Assembly: GCF_002161595.1 (NCBI RefSeq)
Contig: NZ_NFID01000011.1
Location: 1-64,000, forward strand
DNA length: 64,000 nt
Source: Gemmiger sp. An50
GTDB lineage: Bacteria; Bacillota; Clostridia; Oscillospirales; Ruminococcaceae
Reading direction: 5' to 3'
Positions 1-8,254 of the stretch are shown here, in pieces. Position 1 is the stretch's first letter. Every line of letters starts with the position of its first letter. A model generated the notes under the pieces. The model ran no database searches and had not been told where the DNA came from. It saw nothing but the letters and a program-made list of their open reading frames with translations. The translations under genes and the position numbers were made by a program.

Positions 1-2168
1 GATTCGGGGTCTGGGTGGGCTTGGGTTCAGGCTTCACCTGCTCCATCTGCTCGGTGCCCTGCAGCACGATCTCCTGCGCTGCATCCGCATCCGCCGAGGA
101 CTCCACCTGCGCCTTCACAGCCTGCAGGATGCCGTCCAGCTGGGCCAGCGCCTCCTGCGAATAGTTGTTTTCCATCAGCGCACGGTAGCGGCTTTCCAGC
201 TCAGCCACCGCATCCTTCTTTGTCTGGGCCAGCGCCTGGTGCCCGGCCAGACGGGTGGCGATGGCGGGCTGGATGCTGCTCTGGGCAGCCAGCTGCTCAT
301 ACTTCTCCATCACCAGTGCCAAGCGGTCCGCCTTGTCGCTGGTCACCTGCTCCGGCTCCAGCGCATACAGGTCACTGGCGGCGTTCAGCCAGTCCATGGC
401 GCGGGCGAAGTTCGTCAGCTCCGCGGCTTTTGGCTTGATCTGGGGATAGGCCAGACCGGCGGCTTCGTTTTTGCCTTCCTGGGTATTGAGACTGCTGTAA
501 TCCACCAGGGCCTCGGGCCAGGACATGTCCACCGCCTGCCAGGCGCTCTTCGCCGCGGCGGCGCTTTCCTCCGGGGCGGGCTGGGTGGCGGCCAGGGCAG
601 TCTGCTTTTCGGAGCTGCCGGCAGCGGCTTCAATGGCCGTCTGGCCCTCCTGATAAGCGCTCTCGATGGCGTTCCAGTCCTCGCCGATGTACTCCCGCTT
701 GTCGTAGTCGGCGTAGGCCTGATACAGCTCCAGCATGGTCTGGTCCATCCAGACGGCGTAAAGGGTCACGGTGGCGCCGTTTTCGGCAGTGAGGTTCTTC
801 ACGCTCTGGCCATCCTCGTATTCCACCGGACCGTCGGGACGGGTGCTCCAGCCTGCGAAGAGTTGGCCGTCTTTGGTGAACTGGCAGCTGGCCAGATTCA
901 CGGCGGTGTCATAAATGGCCGGGGTGGGCTGCATATCGCCCTGACCGCCCGCGGCCTCATACCGAATGTTGTAGGAATTGGCCTTCCACTGGGCATACAG
1001 GTCCGCCTTGTCGCCATCCATCTTTGCTCCGCCCAGATTGCTCACCTGCTGACCGTTTGCATAGGCGGTACTGCTGCCGTCCGGCCAGGTATTCCAGCCC
1101 GCGAAGTGGTAGCCGGTGCGGGTGAATCCGGCCTGGGGCAGCTGGAACTGCTGGCCGTATTCGCTGTTCAGCGGGTCCATGCTGCCCACGCCGCCGTTGG
1201 CGTAAAACCGCACGGTATAGCGGTTGGGCACCCGGCGGGCGTAAACGGTCTGGCCGTTGCCAGGGATGTATTTCTCCCGGATGGGCTGGGTGTACTGGCT
1301 GTCATAGAACCATTCCGACCGCTCAGAGCCCACGATGGGATCCTGCTCCAGAAAGTCCTCGGTGTCCACCTGCAGGCCGGGCACGTTGGGCAGGACCAGG
1401 GTACGCAGGTCGTTGTTGCGGCCCACGAAGCCGCTGTCCTCCAGCTTGGGGTTATGGCTCATGTCCAGAGTGGTGAGCTGGTTATAAGCCACATACAGCC
1501 CCTCCAGCACAGGCAGCTTCAGGGTGAGACTGGTCAGCTGGTTGGAACCGGCGTTCAGATTTTTCAGCTGAGTGAAATATTCGATGCCCTGCCAGCTGGC
1601 GATTCCCTGATTCTTCACGTTGATGGCGGTCACAGTCTGCAGCTCCTCCTGGGTGAGCACACCGTCCTGGCCGATGCCGTTCAGGTTCTCCGGGCGCAGG
1701 AGCCAGGCGCGGAAGGCAGCGTCGGGGAAATTCTCCTCGCTGATCTGCACGCCCTGCTGGGCGGATGCATCTGCCTGCACCTCCTGCTGAGCGGACACAT
1801 CCACCTGCACGCTCTGCGGCTGCACCTCGGCAGCTTCTTCCTTTGCCCCTTCTTCCGCTTCGGGCTCGTCGGTGTTTTCCGGCTCGGCCATCTCGGGTGC
1901 GGCTTCCTTTTCCGCCTCTTCCGGCAGGGGCACGGCGGTTTCCTCAACATCGGTCATTTCCTCCGGTGCGGGCTCCTCGTCGGGGACAGTGTTGCCGACG
2001 GTCTCTTCTACGACCTCGTTCTCCACTGCAGCAGGCTCCGCGTCCTCGCTGATTACCGGCACGTTCTCTGCCAAAATCTCCTGCGCAAAAACAGAAACAG
2101 GCAGCGACGTCGCCAGCATTGCCAATGCGGCCAACAGGCTCAGACCTCTGTACCAAATATTCTTCTTC
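1..2168 (-). CDS. Secreted surface protein, LRR and Listeria-Bacteroides repeats (3' end outside window)
   Basis: At least 722 codons on the minus strand; the C-terminus lies beyond position 1. I place the start at a TTG (2168) because GAGGAGG sits 6-7 bases upstream and the protein then opens with a signal peptide (KKN, hydrophobic LLAALAMLATSLPVSVFA, then QE). A long Glu/Pro/Ala-rich stretch follows (about residues 35-135). Next come an FPDAAFRAWL motif with a calcium-loop-like segment, leucine-rich repeats (NQLTSL, NQLTTLDMSHNPKL), then two beta-grasp repeats of the InlB/Flg_new type (GYHFAGW, QLFAGW). A helical region and the start of a Pro-rich tail (KPEPKPTQTP) complete the visible part. 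This architecture is typical of secreted or wall-bound adhesins of gut Firmicutes. Its ligand and anchoring mode cannot be seen. Confidence 0.85.
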
Positions 2169-2293
2169 AAAGAATCAACCTCCTCTTCGCTTTTTCCAAT
2201 CCACAGCAAGTAAATATTATTCAATCTTGAACAAATTACATCATCGTTTATTAACCTACGCAATAAAAAGGAAATAAAATCAGCGAAACAGCG

Positions 2294-2342
2294 AAAAAGC
2301 AGGGCTTTCCCCCGCATAAACTGGGAAAAGTCCTACTTTTTC
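2294..2342. terminator. Bidirectional hairpin terminator
   Basis: An imperfect inverted repeat (AAAGCAGGGCTTTCCCC versus GGGAAAAGTCCTACTTT) is flanked by an A-run and a T-run on both strands. It lies just past the stop of the minus-strand peptidoglycan-binding gene and ends that operon before the promoter region of the surface protein. Confidence 0.6.
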
Positions 2343-2363
2343 ATTCAGTATTTCCGTTGCCGG

Positions 2364-3149
2364 TCAGCTCAGCTGCTGGTTGAACACCTCGATCAGGCGG
2401 CTCCAGGTGGCGGTGCCCACCTTGCCATCCGCCGTCAGGCCCTGCTGGCCCTGGAAGGCCACCACCGACTTTTTGGTGCCGGAACCGAAGTTGCCGTCCA
2501 CCCTCAGCTGGGGAACCCCGGAAATGCCGTTCAGGTAGCTCTGCAAAAAGCGTACCCAGTCGCCGCGGCTGCCCTGCTTCATCACATAGCCCGCATACCG
2601 GGTGACCACCTTGGGCGGATTTTCGGCCCGGACGGCCTCATACACCTTGGCCAGCCCGGCGAAGCTGTTTTTGCCCAGCAGCGCGTCGGCGGTCAGGCCG
2701 AACTGAGGCTGGAACCGGCGCAGCGCTGCCGAGGTACCGCTGCCGAACACACCGTCCGTGGAGATGGTCTGGATGCCGGTGTACACCTTGCTCAGAGCGA
2801 GCAGCTTCTGCTGCATGCTCTTCACCGCCGCACCCCGCGCGCCGGGAGCCGCCACAATGCCCGGGTAGATCTCGCCCGCGCCGTAGATGCCCGCGTACTG
2901 GGTGTACAGGGCGTTCCAGGTGCTCTGTCCGGTCTTTCCGTCCACCGTGAGCCCGGCCATGGTCTGGAACTGCTTCACCGCCTGCACCGTTGCTCCGCCG
3001 TACCGGCCGTCCACCGTGACGCTCTGGATCTGAGGCCATTGCTTGCGGATGCCGTTCAGCCAGGTCTGTACCTGGGCCGAGTCCGGCCCCTTGCTTCCGT
3101 TTTGCAGCACCGTTCCGAAGTACGGGGGCACTGCTGTGATTGTTGCCAT
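2364..3149 (-). CDS. Peptidoglycan-binding protein with three PG_binding_1 domains
   Basis: 261 aa from the ATG at 3149 (MATITAVPPYFG), chosen because AAGGAGG lies 9 bases upstream; a longer in-frame extension to 3221 would run into spoIIR and has no better ribosome site. Three repeats of the PF01471 fold are visible (about residues 20-80, 100-165 and 185-255), each with the pattern VKxFQ...GLTVDGKxGxxTWxxL. There is no signal peptide, membrane segment or catalytic domain. Such domains bind cell-wall peptides and are common in spore-cortex and wall hydrolases, but this protein is only binding modules. It follows spoIIR by 53 bp and is probably last in the operon. Confidence 0.85.
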   Translation of the reverse strand: MATITAVPPYFGTVLQNGSKGPDSAQVQTWLNGIRKQWPQIQSVTVDGRYGGATVQAVKQFQTMAGLTVDGKTGQSTWNALYTQYAGIYGAGEIYPGIVAAPGARGAAVKSMQQKLLALSKVYTGIQTISTDGVFGSGTSAALRRFQPQFGLTADALLGKNSFAGLAKVYEAVRAENPPKVVTRYAGYVMKQGSRGDWVRFLQSYLNGISGVPQLRVDGNFGSGTKKSVVAFQGQQGLTADGKVGTATWSRLIEVFNQQLS

Positions 3150-3202
3150 ATCTGCATCCCTCCTTGCGCTATTGTATGCGCCAAAGTTCCGGGATGTTCC
3201 TC

Positions 3203-3832
3203 TCAATTTTCGTGCAGCCATTCCTCCAGCCGCTCCACCGCCTCCAGCGCGGCGAAGCGCACTTCATAGCCCTGGCTGTTTTCCAGAATCTCCTGCTGGG
3301 CCGCTTGGGGATATTCGGCGGGCTGGGCGGCGGAAAGACAGAGCGCCGGATAAAGCACACAGAACCAGTTGCGGCCCGCGTGTGCCCCCAGCTCCACCCG
3401 CAGCGCGTCGTACCGGCCGGCGGGCAGGGTGAAGTCCTCGTAGGCAGTAGTGGGAAAATACATGTTGGTCACATGGACCCGCACCGCCTGGTCGCTCCCC
3501 TGCTCATGTACCACTCGCTCGGCCGCCTGCTGGAAGTCATCCAGGTGGGTCTTGGCCGTTTTCAGAGCGGCTTGCTGGTCCGGCAGACCGGCGAAGAGGG
3601 TCTGGGCGGTCTTCAGTACCTCATCCCGCACCATCAGCTTGAGGGCCTGGTCCTCCTCACTGTTGGAATTGGCCTGCACATGCAGGCGCAGGGTATCCTG
3701 CCGCAGAGAGGTGCAGGCCGCCGAGAAGGGGCCCAGCCAGCCACTCACGGCGATTGCCAGCACCAACCCGGCAGCCAGGGCCGCATGGGCCACCCAATTT
3801 GACTTGTTCTCTTTAAGTACACACAAAAACAT
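3203..3832 (-). CDS. spoIIR: Stage II sporulation protein R
   Basis: 209 aa from ATG 3832 (a GTG at 3841 is possible but sits in a hairpin stem with no spacing to the ribosome site). A single N-terminal hydrophobic segment (AALAAGLVLAIAVSGWLG) is followed by the family signature LRLHVQANSNSEEDQALKL and VRDEVL. Length is close to the about 220 aa of the Bacillus protein. In Bacillus, SpoIIR is secreted from the forespore and triggers SpoIIGA to process pro-sigmaE in the mother cell. Here it sits between ispE and a peptidoglycan-binding protein. Its presence implies a sporulation programme or a remnant of one; SpoIIGA is not in the window. Confidence 0.9.
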   Translation of the reverse strand: MFLCVLKENKSNWVAHAALAAGLVLAIAVSGWLGPFSAACTSLRQDTLRLHVQANSNSEEDQALKLMVRDEVLKTAQTLFAGLPDQQAALKTAKTHLDDFQQAAERVVHEQGSDQAVRVHVTNMYFPTTAYEDFTLPAGRYDALRVELGAHAGRNWFCVLYPALCLSAAQPAEYPQAAQQEILENSQGYEVRFAALEAVERLEEWLHEN

Positions 3833-3834
3833 AA

Positions 3835-3884
3835 AACGCACGTCCTTTCCTTGGCAGCTTCTGCCAATAGAATGGACGTGCGTT
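3835..3884 (-). promoter_or_regulatory. Hairpin over the spoIIR ribosome-binding site
   Basis: On the minus strand an 11-bp perfect outer stem (AACGCACGTCC with GGACGTGCGTT) encloses a 7-bp inner stem (TTGGCAG, loop AAG, CTGCCAA). The GGAAAGGA ribosome site of spoIIR lies in the right arm, immediately before ATG 3832. It may be a weak ispE terminator, a translational control element, or both. Confidence 0.55.
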
Positions 3885-3891
3885 CGTTTTT

Positions 3892-4827
3892 TTATTCCGC
3901 CGGATTGGATTTTTGCTCGGAATTCTTCCCGCCTCTGTTCCGGGCCGGGGCGAGGCGGCGGCTGTTGACCACACGGGCGCCCCAGCGGTCCGGCTGGGCC
4001 AGATAGACTTGGCTATAATCCCGGCGCAGGGCGGCGGCGGCCTGCTTTGCAGCGGCTTCGTTGTCAAACACGCCGAACACTGCCGCACCGCTGCCGGTCA
4101 TCAGGCTGGCCAGCGCGCCGTTTTCGTTCAGCAGCCGCTTGATGGCCGGGGTCTCCTTGGCTCCGCTGCATTCCTCCAGCGCGTTGCCGCTGGCGGCGCA
4201 CAGAGCATTCAGGTCCCCCGCCTTCACCGCTGCCTCGGCGGCGGCGGAATCCGGGTGGACACTGCTGCCCACCTCATCGTAACGGGCGAAGGCCTCGGGG
4301 GTGCTCACGCCCACGCTGGGCATAACCACCACAAACCAGCAGTCCGGGCAGGGAGGCAGGGGCTTGAGGATGTCACCGATGCCCTGCACCCGGCAGGTGC
4401 CGCCCAGAATCGCAAAGGGCACGTCCGCACCGATGGTGGCGCCGATGGCGCACAGCTCGGTGATGGACAGCTTTGCCCCGTACAGCTCGTTCATGCCCAC
4501 CAGCACGGCGGCGGCATCGGCGCTGCCGCCCGCCATGCCCGCCCGCACCGGGGTGGCCTTGTGAACCTCGATCTCCACACCGGCCAGCAGACCGGTATAG
4601 TGGAAGAAGGCCAGCGCCGCCTTGTAGGCGGTGTTCTTTTCGTTGGCCGGGATGCGGCTGCCGGGCAGGCGCAGGATCAGATCCCGGCTTTTGCGCAGCA
4701 CCACCCGCTCGTGCAGGGTGATGGTCTGCATGATCATATCCAGCGCGTGGTAGCCGCCGGGCAAAAGGCCGGTCACGTCCAGCGTCAGGTTCAGCTTGGC
4801 CGGGGCCAGCACGGTTACCTGTTTCAT
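3892..4827 (-). CDS. ispE: 4-diphosphocytidyl-2-C-methyl-D-erythritol kinase
   Basis: 311 aa, a GHMP-family kinase that phosphorylates CDP-methylerythritol in the non-mevalonate isoprenoid pathway. The N-terminal APAKLNLTLDVTG motif and the ATP-binding glycine-rich loop PVRAGMAGGSADAAA (about residue 90) are clear, as is the C-terminal GSGAAVFG motif. Length is slightly above the family norm because of a basic tail (about 25 residues). The gene begins 27 bp after the DUF362-ferredoxin gene and precedes spoIIR, so it is probably co-transcribed with both; adjacency of ispE with spoIIR or an Lrp-like gene is common in clostridia. Confidence 0.93.
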   Translation of the reverse strand: MKQVTVLAPAKLNLTLDVTGLLPGGYHALDMIMQTITLHERVVLRKSRDLILRLPGSRIPANEKNTAYKAALAFFHYTGLLAGVEIEVHKATPVRAGMAGGSADAAAVLVGMNELYGAKLSITELCAIGATIGADVPFAILGGTCRVQGIGDILKPLPPCPDCWFVVVMPSVGVSTPEAFARYDEVGSSVHPDSAAAEAAVKAGDLNALCAASGNALEECSGAKETPAIKRLLNENGALASLMTGSGAAVFGVFDNEAAAKQAAAALRRDYSQVYLAQPDRWGARVVNSRRLAPARNRGGKNSEQKSNPAE

Positions 4828-4854
4828 GGCTCACACCTCGTTACAAAAATTCGA

Positions 4855-5997
4855 TTACAGTTTTTTCAGCAAAAAGGACCGCCGGGTGTCGATGGCCTTC
4901 ACCGGGCACATCTCGTGGCAGCAGAAGCACCGGATGCATTTGGCCGGATGGATGTGCGCCTTGCCCTCCACCGTAATGGTGTGCTGGGGGCAGATCTCGG
5001 CGCACTTGCCACAGCCGATGCACCGGCGTTTGTTGATCACCGGGCGGGGGGCCAGCAGCCGTTCCACCGCGGGCACCGCCCAGCGCACCGCCCGGGGGGC
5101 CTTGTCGGCAAAGTCCACGCTGCCCCAGCTGGAGGGCAGCCGGTAACCGGGAATGGAGCGGCACAGCTCCCCTTCCCCCTTGGCGCAGGCCAGGTCGAAC
5201 CGCTCCGGGCACAGGCCCCGGCCGATGGCCGCGTTCAAGTAGGGCACGTCCTTGGGGCGAATATTCAGCATATGGCAGAGGGCAAGGTCCATCTGCAGAT
5301 GATTCTCCGCCGCTGCCACAAGGCCCACCATACGGGGCGTGCCGCCCGCCGGGCCGTCGCCCTCCTGGGCCAGGATGCCGTCCAGCACTGCGAAGCCGGG
5401 CTTCACGCAGCCCAACAAATCAATGAGCATCTCGCCGAAGCGCTCCTTATCCGGGAAGCGCATGTGCCACTCGGCCTTCTGCAGGCCGGGAATACAGCCG
5501 AACAGATTCTTGGTGGCGGCGGAAAGGCCGGTCATCATGTGGGTCTTGAGCTTGGGCAGGTTGATGAGCACGTCGCAGTCCAGCACCGGCTCGATCAGGG
5601 TGAAGGCACGGACCAGTCTGCCGCCGGATGCCTTTTCCCGGCTCTTGCAGTCGGTGTAAAGCACCGCTCCCTCCTCCCGGCACACGTCAGCCAGGCCGCT
5701 CACTTTATAGATGCTCCGCAGGATGGCCGGGTTGTAGACCCCTCCGGGGGAATCCGCCACGGTAATGCTGGCAGCGCCCCGGCGGCGCACCGCCCGGATC
5801 ACCGCCCGCACCAGGACCGGGTGGGTGGTCACCGCCCGTTCCGGCGCGTGCTTGGCCAGAAGATTCGGCTTCAACAGTACCTTCTTGCCCGCCAGGGTAT
5901 CGGCGATGGGCAGCTGGCTCAGCAGACGCTCCACCGCGGCGTCCATTGTTTGCTGGTCATAGCTTGCCGCGGCGGCAAAATACACGTTGTTATCCAT
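4855..5997 (-). CDS. DUF362 protein with C-terminal two-cluster ferredoxin
   Basis: 380 aa. Residues about 35-245 match the DUF362 fold (KVLLKPNLL, THPVLVRAVI, TVADSPGG, LPKLKTHMMTGLSAATKNLFG). The C-terminus (about 315-370) carries two CxxCxxCxxxC motifs (CIGCGKCAEICP and CIRCFCCHEMCP), expected to bind two [4Fe-4S] clusters. The family is thought to act in electron transfer or iron-sulfur-dependent chemistry, but the reaction is unknown. Its ATG overlaps the aminotransferase stop (ATGGATAA), indicating translational coupling with the gene before it. Confidence 0.88.
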   Translation of the reverse strand: MDNNVYFAAAASYDQQTMDAAVERLLSQLPIADTLAGKKVLLKPNLLAKHAPERAVTTHPVLVRAVIRAVRRRGAASITVADSPGGVYNPAILRSIYKVSGLADVCREEGAVLYTDCKSREKASGGRLVRAFTLIEPVLDCDVLINLPKLKTHMMTGLSAATKNLFGCIPGLQKAEWHMRFPDKERFGEMLIDLLGCVKPGFAVLDGILAQEGDGPAGGTPRMVGLVAAAENHLQMDLALCHMLNIRPKDVPYLNAAIGRGLCPERFDLACAKGEGELCRSIPGYRLPSSWGSVDFADKAPRAVRWAVPAVERLLAPRPVINKRRCIGCGKCAEICPQHTITVEGKAHIHPAKCIRCFCCHEMCPVKAIDTRRSFLLKKL

Positions 5998-7177
5998 TCA
6001 CACCCTCGTCCCGCAGCTGCTGCAAAAAGGCCTCGATCCGGTCCAGCGCCTGCTTCAGATGGCTCACGGAATAGGCGTAGCTGATGCGCACGAAACCCTC
6101 GCCGCAGTCGCCGAAGGCGGTGCCGGGCACCACCGCCACCCGCTTGGCATAGAGCAGCTTTTCGCAGAATTCATCGCTGGAAAGCCCGGTGGACTGGATG
6201 CTGGGGAACACATAGAAGGCGCCCTTCGGCTCAAAGCAGGAAAGGCCCATCTCGTTCAGGCGGCTGACCAAAAAGCGGCGGCGCATGTCGTATTCCTGGC
6301 GCATGCGCTCGATCTCGTCGTCACATTCCCGCATGGCCACCACCGCTGCGTACTGACTGGTGGTGGGCGCGCACATGATGCAGTTCTGGTGCAGCTTGGT
6401 CATCACGGCGATCACCTCGCGGGGACCGCAGGCAAAGCCCATGCGCCAGCCGGTCATGGCGAAGGCCTTGGAGAAGCCGTTCACCACCACGGTGCGCTCG
6501 GCCATGCCGGGCAGACTGGCGATGCTCACATGAGGATGGTCGCAGTAGTTCAGCTCGGCGTAGATCTCGTCCGACAGGACCATAATGTTGGTATCCCGCA
6601 GCACCTCGGCAATGGCTTCCAGGTCCTCCCGCTCCATCACCGCGCCGGTGGGGTTGCAGGGGAAGGGCATGATGAGCAGCTTGGTCTTGGGGGTGATGGC
6701 TGCTTTCAGCTCGGCTGCGGTGAGCCGGAACTGGTTTTCCGCCTTCAGAGGCACCGGCACCGGCACGCCGCCGGTGAGGGTGGTGATGGGCTGGTAGCAC
6801 ACAAAACAGGGCTCGGGGATGATGACCTCGTCGCCCGGGGCCACCAGACTGCGGATGCACATGTCGATGGCTTCGCTGCCGCCCACCGTGACCAGGATCT
6901 GGCCCAGCGGGTCGTAGGAAAGGCCGAACCGCCGGTCCATATAGGCGGCGATCTCCTGCCGCAGCTCCTTCATACCGGCGTTGGCGGTGTAGCTGGTCTT
7001 GCCCTTCTGCAGGCTTTTGATGCCCGCGTCACGGATGCGCCAGGGGGTCTTGAAGTCCGGCTCGCCCACGCCCAGGCTGATGCAGTCGTCCATTTCGGCG
7101 GCGATGTCGAAAAATTTACGGATGCCCGAGGGCCGCATTTCGGCGGCCGCCGGGGCAATCAAACGGCTGTAATCCAT
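5990..7177 (-). CDS. PLP-dependent class I/II aminotransferase
   Basis: 395 aa from an ATG at 7177 that overlaps the TGA of the upstream regulator (TGATG), a classic coupled start; an in-frame GTG at 7192 has no usable ribosome site. Fold type I aspartate aminotransferase signatures are present: LGVGEPDF near the N-terminus, PCNPTG (about 170), SDEIYAEL, and the PLP lysine in NGFSKAFAMTGWRMG (about 235). The C-terminal Arg in FVRISYA should bind substrate carboxylate. The substrate is not deducible. Linkage to an Lrp-type sensor suggests amino-acid responsive control. Confidence 0.9.
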   Translation of the reverse strand: MDYSRLIAPAAAEMRPSGIRKFFDIAAEMDDCISLGVGEPDFKTPWRIRDAGIKSLQKGKTSYTANAGMKELRQEIAAYMDRRFGLSYDPLGQILVTVGGSEAIDMCIRSLVAPGDEVIIPEPCFVCYQPITTLTGGVPVPVPLKAENQFRLTAAELKAAITPKTKLLIMPFPCNPTGAVMEREDLEAIAEVLRDTNIMVLSDEIYAELNYCDHPHVSIASLPGMAERTVVVNGFSKAFAMTGWRMGFACGPREVIAVMTKLHQNCIMCAPTTSQYAAVVAMRECDDEIERMRQEYDMRRRFLVSRLNEMGLSCFEPKGAFYVFPSIQSTGLSSDEFCEKLLYAKRVAVVPGTAFGDCGEGFVRISYAYSVSHLKQALDRIEAFLQQLRDEGVNG

Positions 7178-7656
7178 CACAGCGTAGCCCACTCCCTTTC
7201 GTCCGGCTCTTCCTCGGCGTACATCACGCCATCCTTTTTATAGGTGCGCAGCACAAAATGGGTGGCGGTGGACAGCACGTCGTCCATGGGAGAAAGGCGC
7301 TTGGCCACGAAGAGGGCGATCTCCTGGAAGCTGTGGCCCGCGATCACCAGCTGCAGATCGTAGCCGCCGCTCATGAGCAGCACGCTCTGCACCTCGTCAA
7401 ACTGGCTGATGGCCATGGCGATCTCGTCAAAGCCGTGGCTCTTCTTGGGGCGCACCCGCAGCTCGATCACGGCCTGCACCTTGTCGGTGCTCACCTTTTC
7501 CCAGTCCACCATGGCCCGGTAACCACGGATCACGCCTTTCTTGGCGTAATCGTCCATCTGGGCGGCCACTTCCTCGGGGCTGATGCTCAGCATGGCGGCC
7601 AGTTCTTCCACGCTCAGGCGGGCGTTTTCCTCCAACAATTTCAGCAAACGTTCCAT
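7177..7656 (-). CDS. Lrp/AsnC-family transcriptional regulator
   Basis: 159 aa from ATG 7656 (MERLLKLLEENARLSVEEL). An N-terminal winged helix-turn-helix (about 5-60; AAMLSISPEEVAAQMDDYAKKGVIRGY) is followed by the RAM/AsnC ligand-binding domain (about 70-145; VQAVIELRV, DEVQSVLLMSGGYDLQLVI). Such proteins form octamers that sense amino acids and usually regulate adjacent metabolic genes; the coupled aminotransferase is the obvious target. A good promoter (7818-7846) lies 160 bases upstream. The ribosome site is only a purine-rich AAAGAAAGAAG, so the exact start is less certain. Confidence 0.88.
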   Translation of the reverse strand: MERLLKLLEENARLSVEELAAMLSISPEEVAAQMDDYAKKGVIRGYRAMVDWEKVSTDKVQAVIELRVRPKKSHGFDEIAMAISQFDEVQSVLLMSGGYDLQLVIAGHSFQEIALFVAKRLSPMDDVLSTATHFVLRTYKKDGVMYAEEEPDEREWATL

Positions 7657-7817
7657 ACAGTGGGTCACTTCTTTCTTTGTTGATTGGCCCCTCTGGGGCA
7701 AATTCGGCAATTTACCTTGGGCAATACTGCATAATTCCAGGTGGTGGAGCGCACCGGAAAATTTTGGTGCGATACGCCGCCTGAGCCCTTGGGCGTGAAT
7801 TGTGCGGTGTTGCCCTT

Positions 7818-7846
7818 ATTATAAAAAAAAATACTCTTAAAGTAAA
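7818..7846 (-). promoter_or_regulatory. Sigma-A promoter of the Lrp-aminotransferase-ispE operon
   Basis: Read on the minus strand: TTTACT, 17-base T-rich spacer, TATAAT. It is the only good minus-strand match upstream of the regulator and leaves a leader of about 155 bases. Confidence 0.7.
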
Positions 7847-7864
7847 CCACGGGGCTGCAAAATC

Positions 7865-7873
7865 TGCTATAAT
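7865..7873 (+). promoter_or_regulatory. Extended -10 promoter of ACT/UPF0210 genes
   Basis: TGCTATAAT is a perfect extended -10; the matching -35 region is poor. It lies about 95 bases before the ACT gene start. Confidence 0.55.
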
Positions 7874-7968
7874 GGCAATAACGTCTTGCAGCCGCCAGCG
7901 GCTGCAAACCGCCGCAAATCGGGCACCGCGCTGTGCGCCGTGCCGCCGCTGAGGGAGGATTTTGGTTT

Positions 7969-8238
7969 ATGAAAGCTGTTATCACCGTTGTCGGAAAGGA
8001 CACCGTGGGCGTAATCGCCAAGGTCAGCGCCGTGTGCGCCGAACTGAACATCAACGTGGAGGACGTGACCCAGAGCATCATGCAGGATATGTTCTGCATG
8101 ATCATGCTGGTGAACCTGAGCAAATGCGCTCAGGATATGGAGACGGTCCGCTCCCGTTTTGCCGCTGTAGCCGACGAGATGGGCATGGAGCTGCACATCA
8201 CCCGCGAAGAAGTCTTCGACGCGATGCATCACATTTGA
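7969..8238 (+). CDS. ACT domain protein (UPF0237)
   Basis: 89 aa from ATG 7969, with GGGAGG 10 bases upstream. Essentially one ACT domain with a tail: [23 protein letters not shown] followed by [11 protein letters not shown], the beta-alpha-beta pattern that binds amino acids in regulatory proteins. UPF0237 proteins are almost always encoded directly before a UPF0210 protein, as here (16-bp gap), and are assumed to work with it. Ligand unknown. Confidence 0.9.
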   Translation: MKAVITVVGKDTVGVIAKVSAVCAELNINVEDVTQSIMQDMFCMIMLVNLSKCAQDMETVRSRFAAVADEMGMELHITREEVFDAMHHI

Positions 8239-8254
8239 GAAGGGGGCCGTTCCA

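Larger units (their letters stand above)
7657..7968. other. Divergent intergenic region between Lrp regulator and ACT protein genes
   Basis: 312 bases without a gene. It holds a leftward promoter (7818-7846), a rightward extended -10 (7865-7873) and, in the leftward leader, a small hairpin CGCACC...GGTGCG (about 7749-7772). No riboswitch family was recognised. Confidence 0.6.

Noticed and set aside
239-2230. 663-codon open frame on the plus strand
   Set aside because: It is antisense to the secreted repeat protein, which has a ribosome site, signal peptide and recognisable domains; the plus frame reads as low-complexity Gly/Leu/Val/His.
3913-6084. 723-codon plus-strand frame
   Set aside because: It is the mirror of ispE and the DUF362 gene; rich in Gly, His and Ala with no domain, a typical shadow in GC-rich DNA.
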